Positions 1 through 10,086 are shown, counted from the first letter of the stretch. The stretch is DNA of 64,000 nucleotides from Janthinobacterium agaricidamnosum NBRC 102515 = DSM 9628 (GCF_000723165.1 NZ_HG322949.1:360085-424084); one strand, 5' to 3'. Translations and numbers: made by a program. Notes: a model not told the origin generated them from the letters alone.

Positions 1-1088
1 CCCGATTCGATCAGGGCCAGCGCCGCCAGCTTTTCTTTCTTTTTCAGGCTGCCGGTCAGCCACGCGACGGTGACGCCGAGCGGCTCCATCCACGCGGCGA
101 TCTTGCGGAAGTGCTGTTCGGCCAGGATTTCGGTCGGCGCCATCAATGCTGCCTGGAAGCCGCTGTCGATCGCCTGGGTGGCGGCCAGCGCCGCGACCAC
201 CGTCTTGCCGCTGCCGACGTCGCCTTGCAGCAAGCGCTGCATCGGATACGGGTGCAGCAGGTCGGCGCGGATTTCGCCCAGCACGCGCGCTTGCGCGCCG
301 GTCAGCTTGAACGGCAAGGCGGCCTGGAAGGCGTTCGACAGCGCACCGATCACCGGCAGCGAGGCGGCGCCCTTGGAGCGGCGCGCGAACTGGGCCCGCT
401 TCAGCGACAGTTGCTGGGCCAGCAATTCGTCGAACTTCATCCGTATCCAGGCCGGATGGGAACGGTCGGCCAGCTGGTGTTCATCGATTTCCTGCGGCGG
501 ATAATGCAGCAGGCGCACGGCCGGCTCAAAATCCGCCAGTTGCATTTCCTGGCGCAAGGCGGGCGGCAAGGTGTCTTGCCAGTCGATCCGTTTCATCGCT
601 TCGGCAATCGAGCGGCGCAAAATCGCTTGCGACAAGCCTTCGCCGGATGGATACACTGGCGTCAGTTCGGTCGGCAGCGGCGCGCCCTGGTTGACGACTT
701 TGTAGCCAGGGTGCACCATTTCAGCGCCGAAGAAGCCGTGTTTCAATTCGCCGCGGGCCCGCACGCGGGTGCCCTCGGCCAATTGCTTGACCTGGCTGCC
801 ATAGAAATTCATGAAGCGAAGCAACAGGTCGCCGGTTTCGTCGGCAATCGTGACCAGCAGCTGGCGGCGCGGCTTGTAGCCGACTTCGCACTTGGTGACG
901 AGGCCTTCGACTTGCCACGATTCGCCGCCGCGCAGGCAGGCGTCGCGGATGGTGCAGACCTTGGTTTCGTCTTCGTAGCGCATCGGCAGATGCAGCACCA
1001 GGTCCATGTCGGAGCGCAAGCCGAGCTTGGCCAGCTTGCTTTCGTTGCTGACGGCTTTCTTGGCGATTTTCGGCTTGCTTTCTGGCAT
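1..1088 (-). CDS. recG: ATP-dependent DNA helicase RecG, N-terminal part (cut by window edge)
   Basis: Superfamily 2 helicase that drives branch migration and reversal of stalled replication forks and Holliday junctions. Only the first 362 residues are inside the window; the rest lies beyond position 1. The visible part holds the N-terminal wedge/OB-fold region (about residues 20-250) and the start of the helicase core, with Walker A GDVGSGKTVVA beginning at residue 289, the place expected for RecG. The start at 1088 (MPESKPKIAKK) is the first ATG after the divergent intergenic gap. The gene diverges from queA across 166 bp. Family assignment is strong because Walker A, its position and the preceding FKLTGAQ Q-motif-like stretch all agree. 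Confidence 0.95.
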   Translation of the reverse strand, partial: MPESKPKIAKKAVSNESKLAKLGLRSDMDLVLHLPMRYEDETKVCTIRDACLRGGESWQVEGLVTKCEVGYKPRRQLLVTIADETGDLLLRFMNFYGSQVKQLAEGTRVRARGELKHGFFGAEMVHPGYKVVNQGAPLPTELTPVYPSGEGLSQAILRRSIAEAMKRIDWQDTLPPALRQEMQLADFEPAVRLLHYPPQEIDEHQLADRSHPAWIRMKFDELLAQQLSLKRAQFARRSKGAASLPVIGALSNAFQAALPFKLTGAQARVLGEIRADLLHPYPMQRLLQGDVGSGKTVVAALAATQAIDSGFQAALMAPTEILAEQHFRKIAAWMEPLGVTVAWLTGSLKKKEKLAALALIES

Positions 1089-1254
1089 AGCGGCTAAATT
1101 AAGGACGGTTAGCGTAAAATAGAGGGTTGGCCGTCAACTTTCATTGGCGTACCGCGATGGGCCAGTGCGGCTCGATATTGTAATACCTGTATAGGCGCAC
1201 AGTATAGGGCTACCCGTGCAATTGCGCATTTCTAATCATTTTTGAAGTAAACGC

Positions 1255-2304
1255 ATGTATTCGCTTTCCGATTTCGATTTCAATTTACCGCAAGAAAATA
1301 TTGCGCAAATCCCTTTGCCGCAGCGCAGCGCGTCGCGCTTGCTGCATCTGGACGGCGACACGCTGGCCGACCGCAGTTTCGCCGACATCGTCGGGCTGCT
1401 GCAGGCCGGCGATTTGCTGGTCATGAACGATACCCGCGTCTTGAAGGCGCGGTTTTTTGGCGTCAAGGAAAGCGGCGGCAAGATCGAGGCGCTGGTTGAG
1501 CGCGTGCTCGACAACCGCACCGTGCTGGCCCAGGTGCGCGCGTCCAAATCGCCGCCGCCGGGTTGCCGCATCCGCCTGGCCGATGCGTTCGACGTCACCG
1601 TCGGCCAGCGCGCCGGCGAATTCTTTACGCTGCATTTCGACGCCGACGTGTTCGACCTGATCGAGGCGCACGGCCGCTTGCCGCTGCCGCCGTATATCGA
1701 GCACGATGCCGACGAGTTCGATGAAACCCGCTATCAAACCGTGTTCAACAAGGTGCCGGGCGCAGTGGCCGCGCCGACCGCGGGTTTGCATTTCGACCAG
1801 GCCTTACTCGATCAATTAAAAGCCAAGGGCGTCAATTTCGCCTATGTGACGCTGCATGTGGGCGCCGGCACCTTCCAGCCGGTGCGCACCGAAGTGCTGG
1901 CGGAACACAAGATGCATACCGAGTGGTACACCATGCCGCAAGAAACCGTCGACGCGGTGCGGACCGCCAAGGCCGCCGGGCGCGATGTGGTGGCGGTCGG
2001 CACCACCAGCTTGCGCGCGCTGGAGTCCGCTTCGCAAAGCGGCGAATTGCTGGCCGGCAGCGCCGATACGGCCTTGTTCATTACGCCGGGTTACCAATTC
2101 AAGACCGTGACGCGCTTGATCACCAATTTCCATTTGCCAAAATCGACCTTGCTGATGCTGGTGTCGGCTTTTGCCGGTTATCAGCCGATCCGCGACGCCT
2201 ACGCCCACGCGATTGCCCGGAATTACCGCTTTTTCAGCTATGGCGATGCGATGCTGCTGACTACGCAATCGCGCGCCGCACCGCTTGGCAACCCAGAATC
2301 ATGA
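1255..2304 (+). CDS. queA: S-adenosylmethionine:tRNA ribosyltransferase-isomerase QueA
   Basis: Transfers and isomerises the ribosyl part of SAM onto 7-aminomethyl-7-deazaguanine in tRNA, making epoxyqueuosine at the wobble position of GUN-anticodon tRNAs. It is 349 residues long, normal for the family. Family landmarks are the N-terminal [18 protein letters not shown], the central [17 protein letters not shown], the [10 protein letters not shown] stretch and the C-terminal [19 protein letters not shown]. It lies 18 bp upstream of tgt, whose product inserts the precursor base, so the two act in the same pathway and are probably co-transcribed. The promoter must lie in the gap shared with recG, where I saw no strong -35/-10 pair. 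Confidence 0.97.
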   Translation: MYSLSDFDFNLPQENIAQIPLPQRSASRLLHLDGDTLADRSFADIVGLLQAGDLLVMNDTRVLKARFFGVKESGGKIEALVERVLDNRTVLAQVRASKSPPPGCRIRLADAFDVTVGQRAGEFFTLHFDADVFDLIEAHGRLPLPPYIEHDADEFDETRYQTVFNKVPGAVAAPTAGLHFDQALLDQLKAKGVNFAYVTLHVGAGTFQPVRTEVLAEHKMHTEWYTMPQETVDAVRTAKAAGRDVVAVGTTSLRALESASQSGELLAGSADTALFITPGYQFKTVTRLITNFHLPKSTLLMLVSAFAGYQPIRDAYAHAIARNYRFFSYGDAMLLTTQSRAAPLGNPES

Positions 2305-2316
2305 TACGAAAGATGA

Positions 2317-3462
<1,146 letters not shown>

Positions 3463-3542
3463 AAGATATAAGCAGTGGACAAGTCATTGCAAAATGATTT
3501 ATAAGCCCTATATGCGCGCTTGCGTCTATCGCCGCCGGCCAG

Positions 3543-3551
3543 TGCTAGAAT
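3543..3551 (+). promoter_or_regulatory. Probable extended -10 promoter element before yajC
   Basis: TGCTAGAAT forms an extended -10 (TGn + TAGAAT), 42 bp before the yajC start in the 130-bp tgt-yajC gap. No good -35 is at standard spacing, which is common for extended -10 promoters. It would let yajC-secD-secF be transcribed separately from queA-tgt. Confidence 0.45.
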
Positions 3552-3592
3552 ACAGCGCTATTTTTAAACTGATTAGAATTATTGGAGTCACC

Positions 3593-3925
3593 GTGTCCCT
3601 CATTTCCAACGCTTACGCTCAAACCCCTACCGACGCGCTCGGCTTGGGCGGCAACCTGACCAGCTTCTTGCCGCTGGTACTGATGTTTGTCGTGATGTAT
3701 TTCTTGATGATACGTCCACAGCAAAAACGCGCCAAAGAGCAAAAAGCGATGATGGACGCACTGGCCAAGGGCGATGAAGTCGTCACCGCCGGTGGCCTGC
3801 TGGGCACGGTTGCCAAAGTTAAAGACGCTTACGTCACGATCGAAGTGGCAAGCGGCACCGAAGTTGTGGTGCAAAAGAGCTCCGTCACGGTGTTGCTGCC
3901 AAAAGGCACCCTGAAAGCTCTGTAA
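3593..3925 (+). CDS. yajC: Preprotein translocase accessory subunit YajC
   Basis: Small inner-membrane protein that associates with SecDF. I chose the GTG at 3593 because GGAG sits five bases before it and the product (110 residues) then matches normal YajC length; the frame stays open back to 3401, but that extension runs through the tgt stop and the promoter. The protein has a short N terminus, one membrane segment (about residues 22-42, FLPLVLMFVVMYFLMI), the family hallmark RPQQKRAKEQ just after it, and a C-terminal beta domain with GDEVVTAGGLLGTV. secD follows 88 bp later. Confidence 0.93.
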   Translation: MSLISNAYAQTPTDALGLGGNLTSFLPLVLMFVVMYFLMIRPQQKRAKEQKAMMDALAKGDEVVTAGGLLGTVAKVKDAYVTIEVASGTEVVVQKSSVTVLLPKGTLKAL

Positions 3926-4013
3926 GACCGTCCCTGCCGGCGCTGGTTTGCACAACAAACCGGCGCCGTTTGTCATGATGCCTCCGACGCTCAACACTGA
4001 ACGCTGAAACAAT

Positions 4014-5879
4014 ATGAATCGCTATCCTGTCTGGAAATACATCCTCATCGCCGTCGCCTTATTGCTGGGCGCACTGTACACGGCGCCCAATTACTTCGGC
4101 GAATCGCCGGCGCTGCAAGTTACCAGCGGAAAATCGACCGTCAAAATGACGAGCGACATGGTGGCGCAAGTCGAACAGATATTGGTGAAAGAAAACATCA
4201 AGTCGGATGGCGTCGCGTTCGACGGCGTCGGCAGCAGCGCGTCGGTGCGCGTGCGCTTCAACGATCCCGACACCCAGTTCAAGGCCAAGCTGGTGCTGGA
4301 AAAGGATTTGAATCCCGATCATGACGACCCGACCTATCTGGTCTCGGTCAATTTGCAGCCGAATACCCCGAAATGGATGCAAAGCCTGCACGCGTTGCCG
4401 ATGTACCTCGGCCTCGACTTGCGCGGCGGCGTGCATTTCCTGATGCAAGTGGACGTCAAGGCCGCGCTGACCAAGAAAATCCAGGGCATCCAGGCCAGCG
4501 CGCGCAGCAGCTTGCGCGACAAAAATATTCGCCATGCCGGTATTGAGCGTGTCGGCGACACGGTGGAAATCAAGTTCCGCGATGCGGCCACCCGCAGCCA
4601 GGCGAAAAACCTGCTGTCCGACCAGAGCGCCGACCTGGCCTTCGCCGATGCGGCCGATGGCGACGACTTGAAATTGATCGTCAGCCTGAAACCGGCGGCG
4701 CTGAAGAAAACCATCGACGATGGCGTGAAACAAAATATCTCGACCCTGTCCAAGCGCGTCAACGAGCTGGGCGTGGCCGAACCTATCATCCAGCAGCAAG
4801 GTCCTGACCGCATCGTCGTGGAGTTGCCTGGTGTGCAAGACGTGGCGCGCGCCAAGGCCATCATCGGCCGCACCGCGACGCTGGAAGTGCGCCTGGTCGA
4901 TGAAACCGTGACCCCGGGCACTGAATTGTCGGCATCGATTCCCTTCAACTCGGAACTGTTCACCGTCGGTAAAAATGTACCGGTGGTGTTGTCGAAAGAC
5001 GTGATCCTGACCGGCGACTATATTTCCAGCGCCACGTCGAGCTTCGACCAGAACCAGCAAGCCGCCGTATCGATCGACCTGAACGGCGACGGCGGCCGCA
5101 AGATGCGCGAAGCGACCCGCGAGCGGGTCGGCAAGCGGATGGCCATCGTGCTGTTCGAAAAAGGCAAGCCGGAAGTGCTGTCGGTGGCGACCATCCAGAG
5201 CGAACTGGGTTCGCGCTTCCAGATCACCGGCATGGGTTCGGCTGAAAACTCGATCGAACTGGCCTTGCTGCTGCGTTCCGGCGCGCTGTACGCACCGATG
5301 GACGTGATCGAAGAGCGCACCATCGGACCGCAACTGGGTGTCGAAAACATCAAGAAAGGTTTGCATTCGACGATGTACGGCTTTGCTGCGATCGCGATCT
5401 TCATGATCCTGTACTACATGATGTTCGGTTTCTTCAGTGTGCTGGCGCTGGCTTGCAACCTGTTGTTCCTGATCGCCTTGCTGTCGATGCTGCAAGCGAC
5501 GCTGACCTTGCCGGGCATCGCGGCGATTGCGCTTGCGCTCGGTATGGCGATTGACGCCAACGTGCTGATCAATGAGCGGATCCGCGAGGAACTGCGTGGC
5601 GGCGCCTCGCCGCAAGCGGCCATCTCGGCCGGTTTCGAGCGCGCCTGGGCGACCATTCTCGACTCCAACGTGACCACCCTGATCGTCGGCCTGGCCTTGC
5701 TGGTGTTCGGTTCCGGCGCGGTGCGCGGTTTCGCGGTCGTGCATTGCCTGGGTATCCTGACGTCGATGTTCTCGGCCGTGTTCGTTTCGCGCGGCGTGGT
5801 CAACCTGTGGTACGGCCGCAAGAAAAAGCTGACCTCGGTTTCCATCGGCACCGTCTGGACGCCAGGCTTGTCCAAATAA
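4014..5879 (+). CDS. secD: Protein translocase subunit SecD
   Basis: Inner-membrane RND-type protein that, with SecF, uses the proton gradient to help pull secreted proteins out on the periplasmic side. At 621 residues it has normal length. It has an N-terminal membrane helix (about residues 7-25), the conserved GLDLRGGVHFLMQVD at the start of the large periplasmic P1 region, and a C-terminal block of five membrane segments containing MAIDANVLINERIREEL, the conserved intramembrane aspartate motif. secF follows 72 bp downstream as a separate gene. Confidence 0.97.
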   Translation: MNRYPVWKYILIAVALLLGALYTAPNYFGESPALQVTSGKSTVKMTSDMVAQVEQILVKENIKSDGVAFDGVGSSASVRVRFNDPDTQFKAKLVLEKDLNPDHDDPTYLVSVNLQPNTPKWMQSLHALPMYLGLDLRGGVHFLMQVDVKAALTKKIQGIQASARSSLRDKNIRHAGIERVGDTVEIKFRDAATRSQAKNLLSDQSADLAFADAADGDDLKLIVSLKPAALKKTIDDGVKQNISTLSKRVNELGVAEPIIQQQGPDRIVVELPGVQDVARAKAIIGRTATLEVRLVDETVTPGTELSASIPFNSELFTVGKNVPVVLSKDVILTGDYISSATSSFDQNQQAAVSIDLNGDGGRKMREATRERVGKRMAIVLFEKGKPEVLSVATIQSELGSRFQITGMGSAENSIELALLLRSGALYAPMDVIEERTIGPQLGVENIKKGLHSTMYGFAAIAIFMILYYMMFGFFSVLALACNLLFLIALLSMLQATLTLPGIAAIALALGMAIDANVLINERIREELRGGASPQAAISAGFERAWATILDSNVTTLIVGLALLVFGSGAVRGFAVVHCLGILTSMFSAVFVSRGVVNLWYGRKKKLTSVSIGTVWTPGLSK

Positions 5880-5951
5880 GCGGCGCCTACCCAATAGCGA
5901 CAGCACAGCGTCCGGCCAGGCCGGGCGCCTTACCAGAACTCAGAGGATTTC

Positions 5952-6974
5952 ATGGAATTTTTCCGGATCAAAAAAGATATTCCCTTCATGCGCCATGCGT
6001 TGATTTTCAACGTCGTGTCGGCGCTGACTTTCGTGGCGGCGGTATTCTTCCTGCTGCACCGCGGCTTGCACCTGTCGGTCGAATTCAAGGGCGGCACCGT
6101 GATGGAGGTGAAATACCCCAAGGCGGCCAACCTGGAGGGCATCCGCCACACGCTGACCGCGATGGGCTACGATGAACCGAGCGTGACCAGCTTCGACACC
6201 GCGCGCGACGTGATGATACGCCTGCCGGTGGTCAAGACCGCCAGCGGCGCGAACAGCTCGCAACTGGCGTTCGATGCGCTGTGCAAAGCCGAGCAAGGCA
6301 CCAGCAAGGAAATGGACACGATTACCGACAAGGGCGAGCACGTGGTCAAGACCGGCTGCGTGGATGCGACCGGGACCGAATCGGTGATGCTGCAAAAAGT
6401 CGAATTCGTCGGCCCGCAAGTGGGCGACGAGCTGGCGCAGAACGGTTTGAACGCGCTGATCATGGTGATCATCGGCGTGATGATTTACCTGGCCATCCGC
6501 TTCGAATGGAAATACGCGGTCGCGGCGATTTTCGCGAACTTGCATGACGTGGTCATCATTCTCGGCTTCTTCGCCTACTTCCAGTGGGAATTCTCGCTGA
6601 CGGTGCTGGCGGCGATCCTGGCGGTGCTGGGCTACTCGGTCAACGAATCGGTGGTGATCTTCGACCGGATTCGCGAGAACTTCCGCAAGCAGCGCAAGGC
6701 GAGCGTTACCGAAGTGATCGACAGCGCGATCACCGGCACCATCTCGCGTACCATCATCACCCACGGCTGCACCCAGATGATGGTGTTGTCGATGCTGTTC
6801 CTGGGCGGCCCGACGCTGCACTATTTCGCCGTCGCGCTGACCATCGGTATCTGCTTCGGCATTTACTCGTCGGTGTTCGTGGCCGCGGCGATCGCCATGT
6901 GGCTGGGCGTGAAACGCGAAGACTTGATCAAGCCGATCAAGGAAAAAGACGAAACCGACGGCGCGGTGGTGTAA
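5952..6974 (+). CDS. secF: Protein translocase subunit SecF
   Basis: Partner of SecD in the SecDF complex; 340 residues. Visible features are the first membrane helix after MEFFRIKKDIPFMRHA, the conserved periplasmic-entry motif VEFKGGTVMEV, and the C-terminal five-helix bundle with YSVNESVVIFDRIREN. AGAGGA upstream at about 5940 supports the start. A strong hairpin terminator follows at 6999, closing the queA-to-secF block. Confidence 0.97.
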   Translation: MEFFRIKKDIPFMRHALIFNVVSALTFVAAVFFLLHRGLHLSVEFKGGTVMEVKYPKAANLEGIRHTLTAMGYDEPSVTSFDTARDVMIRLPVVKTASGANSSQLAFDALCKAEQGTSKEMDTITDKGEHVVKTGCVDATGTESVMLQKVEFVGPQVGDELAQNGLNALIMVIIGVMIYLAIRFEWKYAVAAIFANLHDVVIILGFFAYFQWEFSLTVLAAILAVLGYSVNESVVIFDRIRENFRKQRKASVTEVIDSAITGTISRTIITHGCTQMMVLSMLFLGGPTLHYFAVALTIGICFGIYSSVFVAAAIAMWLGVKREDLIKPIKEKDETDGAVV

Positions 6975-6998
6975 GTTTCGCTGCCGTTCGTGTGAGTG

Positions 6999-7033
6999 AA
7001 ATGCCGCCCCGTGCAAGCCGGGCGGCATTTTTA
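6999..7033 (+). terminator. Intrinsic terminator after secF
   Basis: An 11-bp perfect stem (AAATGCCGCCC / GGGCGGCATTT) with a 10-base loop, running into a T tract. It lies 25 bp after the secF stop. Confidence 0.85.
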
Positions 7034-7068
7034 CTTTGTAAGTATTCACTATTTGCTGAGAGGTTGTC

Positions 7069-7764
7069 ATGAGCCGTGCCGGCCGCCTGTTTTTATTGAT
7101 GGATGCATTGCGCGGCAACCGCCGCCCGGTGACCGCGGCCTGTCTGGCGCGCCAGCTGGGCGTATCCGAGCGCACCATTTACCGCGACATCCAGACCTTG
7201 TCCGAACTGGGCGCGCCGGTCGAAGGCGAGGCCGGTATCGGTTATCTGCTGCGCACGGGTTTCTTCCTGCCGCCGCTGATGTTCGGCGCCGACGAGATCG
7301 AGGCGCTGGTGCTGGGCGCGCGCTGGGTGCGCCGCCAGGGCGACGCCGGGCTGGCGCAGGCGGCGTCGAACGCGCTGGCCAAGATCGCCGCCGCATCGCC
7401 CAAGGATTTGCGCGACAACATGGCCGAAACCAGCTTGTGGGTGCCGCTGTGCATGAGCGGCGAAGACAGCCACGATGTCTTCGTGCAGCCGACGCGCGAG
7501 GCGATACGCTACCAGCACAAGCTGCGCATCGCTTATCGCGATGAAAAGGGCGACAGTTCGGAGCGCATCGTGTGGCCGTTCGCGCTGGCTTTTTTCGATG
7601 GCAAGCGCTTGCTGGCGGCCTGGTGTGAAATGCGCGCCGCGATCCGCCATTTCCGGGTCGACCGCATCGCCGCCGCCGCATCGACCGGCGAGCGTTATCC
7701 GACCCGGCGCCACGACCTGCTCAAAGTCTGGCGCGCGGAGAATGGCATCCACGAAGACTCCTGA
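7069..7764 (+). CDS. YafY-type HTH / WYL-domain transcriptional regulator
   Basis: DNA-binding regulator with an N-terminal winged helix (HTH_11, about residues 3-60; CLARQLGVSERTIYRDIQTL) and a C-terminal WYL domain (about residues 135-215; KLRIAYRDEKGDSSERIVWP, then FRVDRIAAAA). WYL domains are ligand-sensing or nucleic-acid-binding modules; the family is often a repressor or activator of its neighbour. It lies 61 bp before a GST on the same strand, so the GST may be a target, but no operator was recognised. Its own ligand cannot be told from the sequence. Confidence 0.85.
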   Translation: MSRAGRLFLLMDALRGNRRPVTAACLARQLGVSERTIYRDIQTLSELGAPVEGEAGIGYLLRTGFFLPPLMFGADEIEALVLGARWVRRQGDAGLAQAASNALAKIAAASPKDLRDNMAETSLWVPLCMSGEDSHDVFVQPTREAIRYQHKLRIAYRDEKGDSSERIVWPFALAFFDGKRLLAAWCEMRAAIRHFRVDRIAAAASTGERYPTRRHDLLKVWRAENGIHEDS

Positions 7765-7825
7765 CAGGAATTGACGCGGCAGCGCCGTACGATGGTGGCT
7801 TGATTCATTCACCGGAGTAAATAGC

Positions 7826-8443
7826 ATGCGCCTGTTTCACAATCCTGTCTCTTCGAATGCACGCCGCGTCATGATGACCGCGATCCAGTTGAACCTGCCG
7901 CTCGACTTGACCGAAGTCGACCTGATGAGCGAGGACCAGCGGCGCCAGTTGCAGGAAATTAATCCCAACGGCATGGTGCCGGTGCTGCAGGACGGCGACT
8001 TCCTGCTGCCGGAATCCTGCGCCATCATGCAATACCTGACCGAGCAGACGCCGGGCCAGACGCTGTACCCGCAAGCGCCGCGTACGCGCGCCGAAATCAA
8101 CCGTTGGATGTTCTGGGGCAACCAGCATTTCGCGCCGGCGATCAGTGTGCTGACCTGGGAAAAAATCTGGAAAGGCATGGTGGGTTTCGGCGCCGCCGAC
8201 AGCAAGGAAGTGGCGCGCGGAGAACGCGACCTGGCGCAATTTGCGACCGTACTCGACAATCACCTGGCCGGCCGTGAGTGGGTGGTGGGCAACAGCTTGA
8301 GCCTGGCCGATTTTGCGCTGGCCGCGCCGCTGATGTACACCGTGGCGGCGAAATTGCCGGTGAGCGGCTATCCCAACCTGATGGCGTGGTACGGCCGGGT
8401 CCAGGCGCTGGATGCCTGGAAGCAGACCGATCCGGTGTATTAA
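7826..8443 (+). CDS. Glutathione S-transferase family protein
   Basis: Cytosolic GST of 205 residues. The N-terminal thioredoxin-like half (about 1-80) has the NPVSSNARRVMM helix start with a catalytic-type serine, the cis-proline motif NGMVPVL and the glutathione-contact motif PESCAIMQYL. The alpha-helical C-terminal half holds the N-capping motif SLADFALAAPL. It detoxifies electrophiles with glutathione; the exact substrate is not predictable. GGAG precedes the ATG at 7826. It follows a WYL regulator on the same strand. Confidence 0.88.
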   Translation: MRLFHNPVSSNARRVMMTAIQLNLPLDLTEVDLMSEDQRRQLQEINPNGMVPVLQDGDFLLPESCAIMQYLTEQTPGQTLYPQAPRTRAEINRWMFWGNQHFAPAISVLTWEKIWKGMVGFGAADSKEVARGERDLAQFATVLDNHLAGREWVVGNSLSLADFALAAPLMYTVAAKLPVSGYPNLMAWYGRVQALDAWKQTDPVY

Positions 8444-8532
8444 TTTCACCCTAATCTTTTTATTAATTTTATCCTTATGTTAGTTTGGTGACAGACGGAT
8501 ATATTGCCTGAAAGCTATTCTTGCCCAGTCCG

Positions 8533-8567
8533 TTTCAGGACATCCCCAGCTTTGGATTTCGGCCCGC
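8533..8567 (+). repeat. 35-bp direct repeat, copy 1 (upstream arm of a terminator)
   Basis: This 35-bp stretch (begins TTTCAGGACATCCC, then AGCTTTGGA, ends GGCCCGC) recurs at 9822-9856 in the same orientation with 3 differences. Its last 7 bases form the 5' arm of a terminator hairpin. The two copies bracket alkC. It is outside any convincing gene, so it could be the 3' end of a small RNA or a mobile or recombined tail. Confidence 0.8.
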
Positions 8568-8587
8568 CTCATGGCGGGCCTTTTTTA
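8561..8587 (+). terminator. Intrinsic terminator between GST and alkC
   Basis: Perfect 8-bp stem GGCCCGCC / GGCGGGCC with a TCAT loop, then TTTTTTA. It reads rightward, ending GST transcription or the small-RNA-like element whose repeat runs into it. It lies 23 bp before the stop of the convergent alkC gene. Confidence 0.85.
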
Positions 8588-8609
8588 TGCTGCCCCGGCC
8601 TGCTCTCGC

Positions 8610-9707
8610 CTAGCGCGACAGCTCGAAAAAATCCTTGCCCAGGCTGAGGCCATTGACGACGACTTCGACGTCATGGCGGCCCGGGTGATGGATGCGGGTG
8701 GTGAAATCGCGGATGCTCTGGGCCCGGCTCAGCGTGACCGCCTGGCCGGGCGGCAGCGTCACTTCCTTCAGCTTGAACACCTTGGCCGACACCGCGCCGG
8801 ATTTCTTGACGTAGTGGACGATGTAATCGACCACCAGCCGTTGTTCTTCCGCGGCGGTCGATTGCAGCTGGAACGACAAGGTGACCTTGTCGCCCAGGCG
8901 GATCTGGCGCGGCTCCACCGCCAGTGCCGACAGCGCCACTTGCGGCGCGGCGCCGGCGCCGATGATGGACAGCGCGCGCTGCTCGCCTTGCTTGATCAGC
9001 GTGCGCAAGGCGTGCTTGACGATCCACCTGGTGTGCGGCTGTTCCAGCGGCCACTTGCCGATCTGCGCGAACAGCCAGTCCGGATGATCCTTGCTGATGT
9101 CGTTCAAATGGTTGGCGACCGATTTACGGACGTACAGGCTGCTGTCATTGTGCAGGTTGTCGAGGATGGACGCGACGGGCGACGGGTCCTTGACCAGCGC
9201 GTCGAGGCGGAACGACCAGGGCAGGCGCGGCCGGCAGCCTTCGCTGGCCAGGCGGCGCACCGCGTCGCTGTCGTCGCGCGACCAGCCTTCCATGATGGCC
9301 AGCGCGCGCGCCTGGTCGGCCAGCAGGAAGGCGCGTACCGCGAATTCGGAGGTGCCGAAACCGGTGAAGAATTTCAGCGCCGCCATCGACAGCTCGAAAT
9401 GCTCCAGGCCGTACAGACTGACAAAGTCGGGCGGCACCATGCTGGTAAAACCGCCGCGGATGCGCGGTATCAGCCGCCGCAGCACGTCCAGCGCGGCCGG
9501 ATAATCCTGGGGCAGGGTGGCCCGCAGGCTTTGCGACATGCGCCGTACCCGTTGCAGCAGCGATAGTTCAGCCAGGCCGGGCAACGCCAGTTGCAGGAAA
9601 AGTGGTGCATCGAATGCGGGATACACCGCCTGGACATCGACGGCGACTTGTTCGAAGCGGCTGTGATTGAGCGCGTCTTTTAATGCCGGGGCTGCGGTGC
9701 TGGTCAT
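8610..9707 (-). CDS. alkC: DNA alkylation repair protein, AlkC-type (HEAT-like glycosylase with Ig-like tail)
   Basis: Related to the AlkC/AlkD superfamily of HEAT-like DNA glycosylases that remove N3- and N7-alkyl purines. Residues about 1-245 form the all-helical repeat region, including the family stretches PRIRGGFTS, FTGFGTSEFAVRAF, DDSDAVRRLASEGCRPRLPW and SLYVRKSVANHLNDISKDHPDW. Residues about 260-365 are beta-rich (VEPRQIRLGDKVTLSFQLQS to HDVEVVVNGLSLGKDFFEL), matching the Ig-like domain found at the C terminus of many AlkC proteins. The length of 365 residues fits. No ada or other alkylation gene is nearby. The gene is bracketed by two direct copies of a 35-bp repeat. AlkC is preferred over AlkD because of the C-terminal domain. 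Confidence 0.85.
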   Translation of the reverse strand: MTSTAAPALKDALNHSRFEQVAVDVQAVYPAFDAPLFLQLALPGLAELSLLQRVRRMSQSLRATLPQDYPAALDVLRRLIPRIRGGFTSMVPPDFVSLYGLEHFELSMAALKFFTGFGTSEFAVRAFLLADQARALAIMEGWSRDDSDAVRRLASEGCRPRLPWSFRLDALVKDPSPVASILDNLHNDSSLYVRKSVANHLNDISKDHPDWLFAQIGKWPLEQPHTRWIVKHALRTLIKQGEQRALSIIGAGAAPQVALSALAVEPRQIRLGDKVTLSFQLQSTAAEEQRLVVDYIVHYVKKSGAVSAKVFKLKEVTLPPGQAVTLSRAQSIRDFTTRIHHPGRHDVEVVVNGLSLGKDFFELSR

Positions 9708-9821
9708 GATGGCCGTAATGGATGGAAACGGCTGTCATTGTAATTGCATCAGGGCAACGCTGTCTTATGTGGGTGAACGCACAGAGTACTTGCCCTTTGC
9801 CGCATATAGTGGGGTTGTCTC

Positions 9822-9856
9822 TTTCAGGACATCCCTAGCTTTGGACTTTGGCCCGC
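9822..9856 (+). repeat. 35-bp direct repeat, copy 2
   Basis: Second copy of the element at 8533-8567, same orientation, 32 of 35 positions identical. Like copy 1 it leads straight into a hairpin terminator. It lies 115 bp upstream of the alkC start, on the opposite strand to that gene. Upstream sequences of the two copies are not obviously similar, apart from short TTGCC-containing stretches. Confidence 0.8.
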
Positions 9857-9875
9857 TACCCAGCGGGCTTTTTTT
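9851..9875 (+). terminator. Intrinsic terminator, part of repeat copy 2
   Basis: 7-bp stem GCCCGCT / AGCGGGC with a 4-base loop followed by TTTTTTTA. No annotated gene on the plus strand ends just before it, so a short untranslated transcript starting at about 9750-9820 is the simplest reason for its presence. Confidence 0.8.
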
Positions 9876-10042
9876 ACGCCTCGGTCCGCCGGCAGCTTGC
9901 TGTGCCTGGAATATTGCCGGATCTATCGAATGGAACTTTATGGCGTCGCTTATTACTTATTCTCATGAGTAGCTGCAGCTATCATTATTTTTCATATAAG
10001 AATATGGCGCACGATTTGGCGCTGTTTCTCCGATTGTGAAAA

Positions 10043-10074
10043 AATTATTTAATTATTTAATTATTTAATTATTA
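10043..10074 (+). repeat. Tandem 8-bp repeat AATTATTT in the leader of the next gene
   Basis: AATTATTT occurs three times perfectly (10043-10066) followed by a 7/8 copy to 10074. It ends 12 bp before the ATG at 10087, where the Shine-Dalgarno should lie. An octamer repeat in this place can change copy number by slipped-strand replication and so alter promoter or ribosome-site spacing. Confidence 0.9.
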
Positions 10075-10086
10075 ATAAAAAGAAAA

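Larger units (their letters stand above)
9708..10086. other. 379-bp gap: alkC upstream region, repeat/terminator and AT-rich leader
   Basis: The first 110 bp would hold the alkC promoter (minus strand); no clear consensus was found. The middle holds repeat copy 2 and its terminator. The right third turns AT-rich, contains a 10-bp perfect palindrome AGCTGCAGCT (about 9970) and ends in the AATTATTT tandem repeat. No coding frame here looks real. Confidence 0.7.

Noticed and set aside
111..1097. 328-residue plus-strand frame at the left edge
   Set aside because: Opposite strand of recG, which shows a proper Walker A at the expected residue.
1089..1254. Promoter boxes in the recG-queA gap
   Set aside because: TTGTAA and TATAGG occur but with 19-bp spacing and poor fit; not strong enough to annotate.
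4059..5906. 615-residue minus-strand frame opposite secD
   Set aside because: Shadow of secD, His/Arg/Gln-rich, no family.
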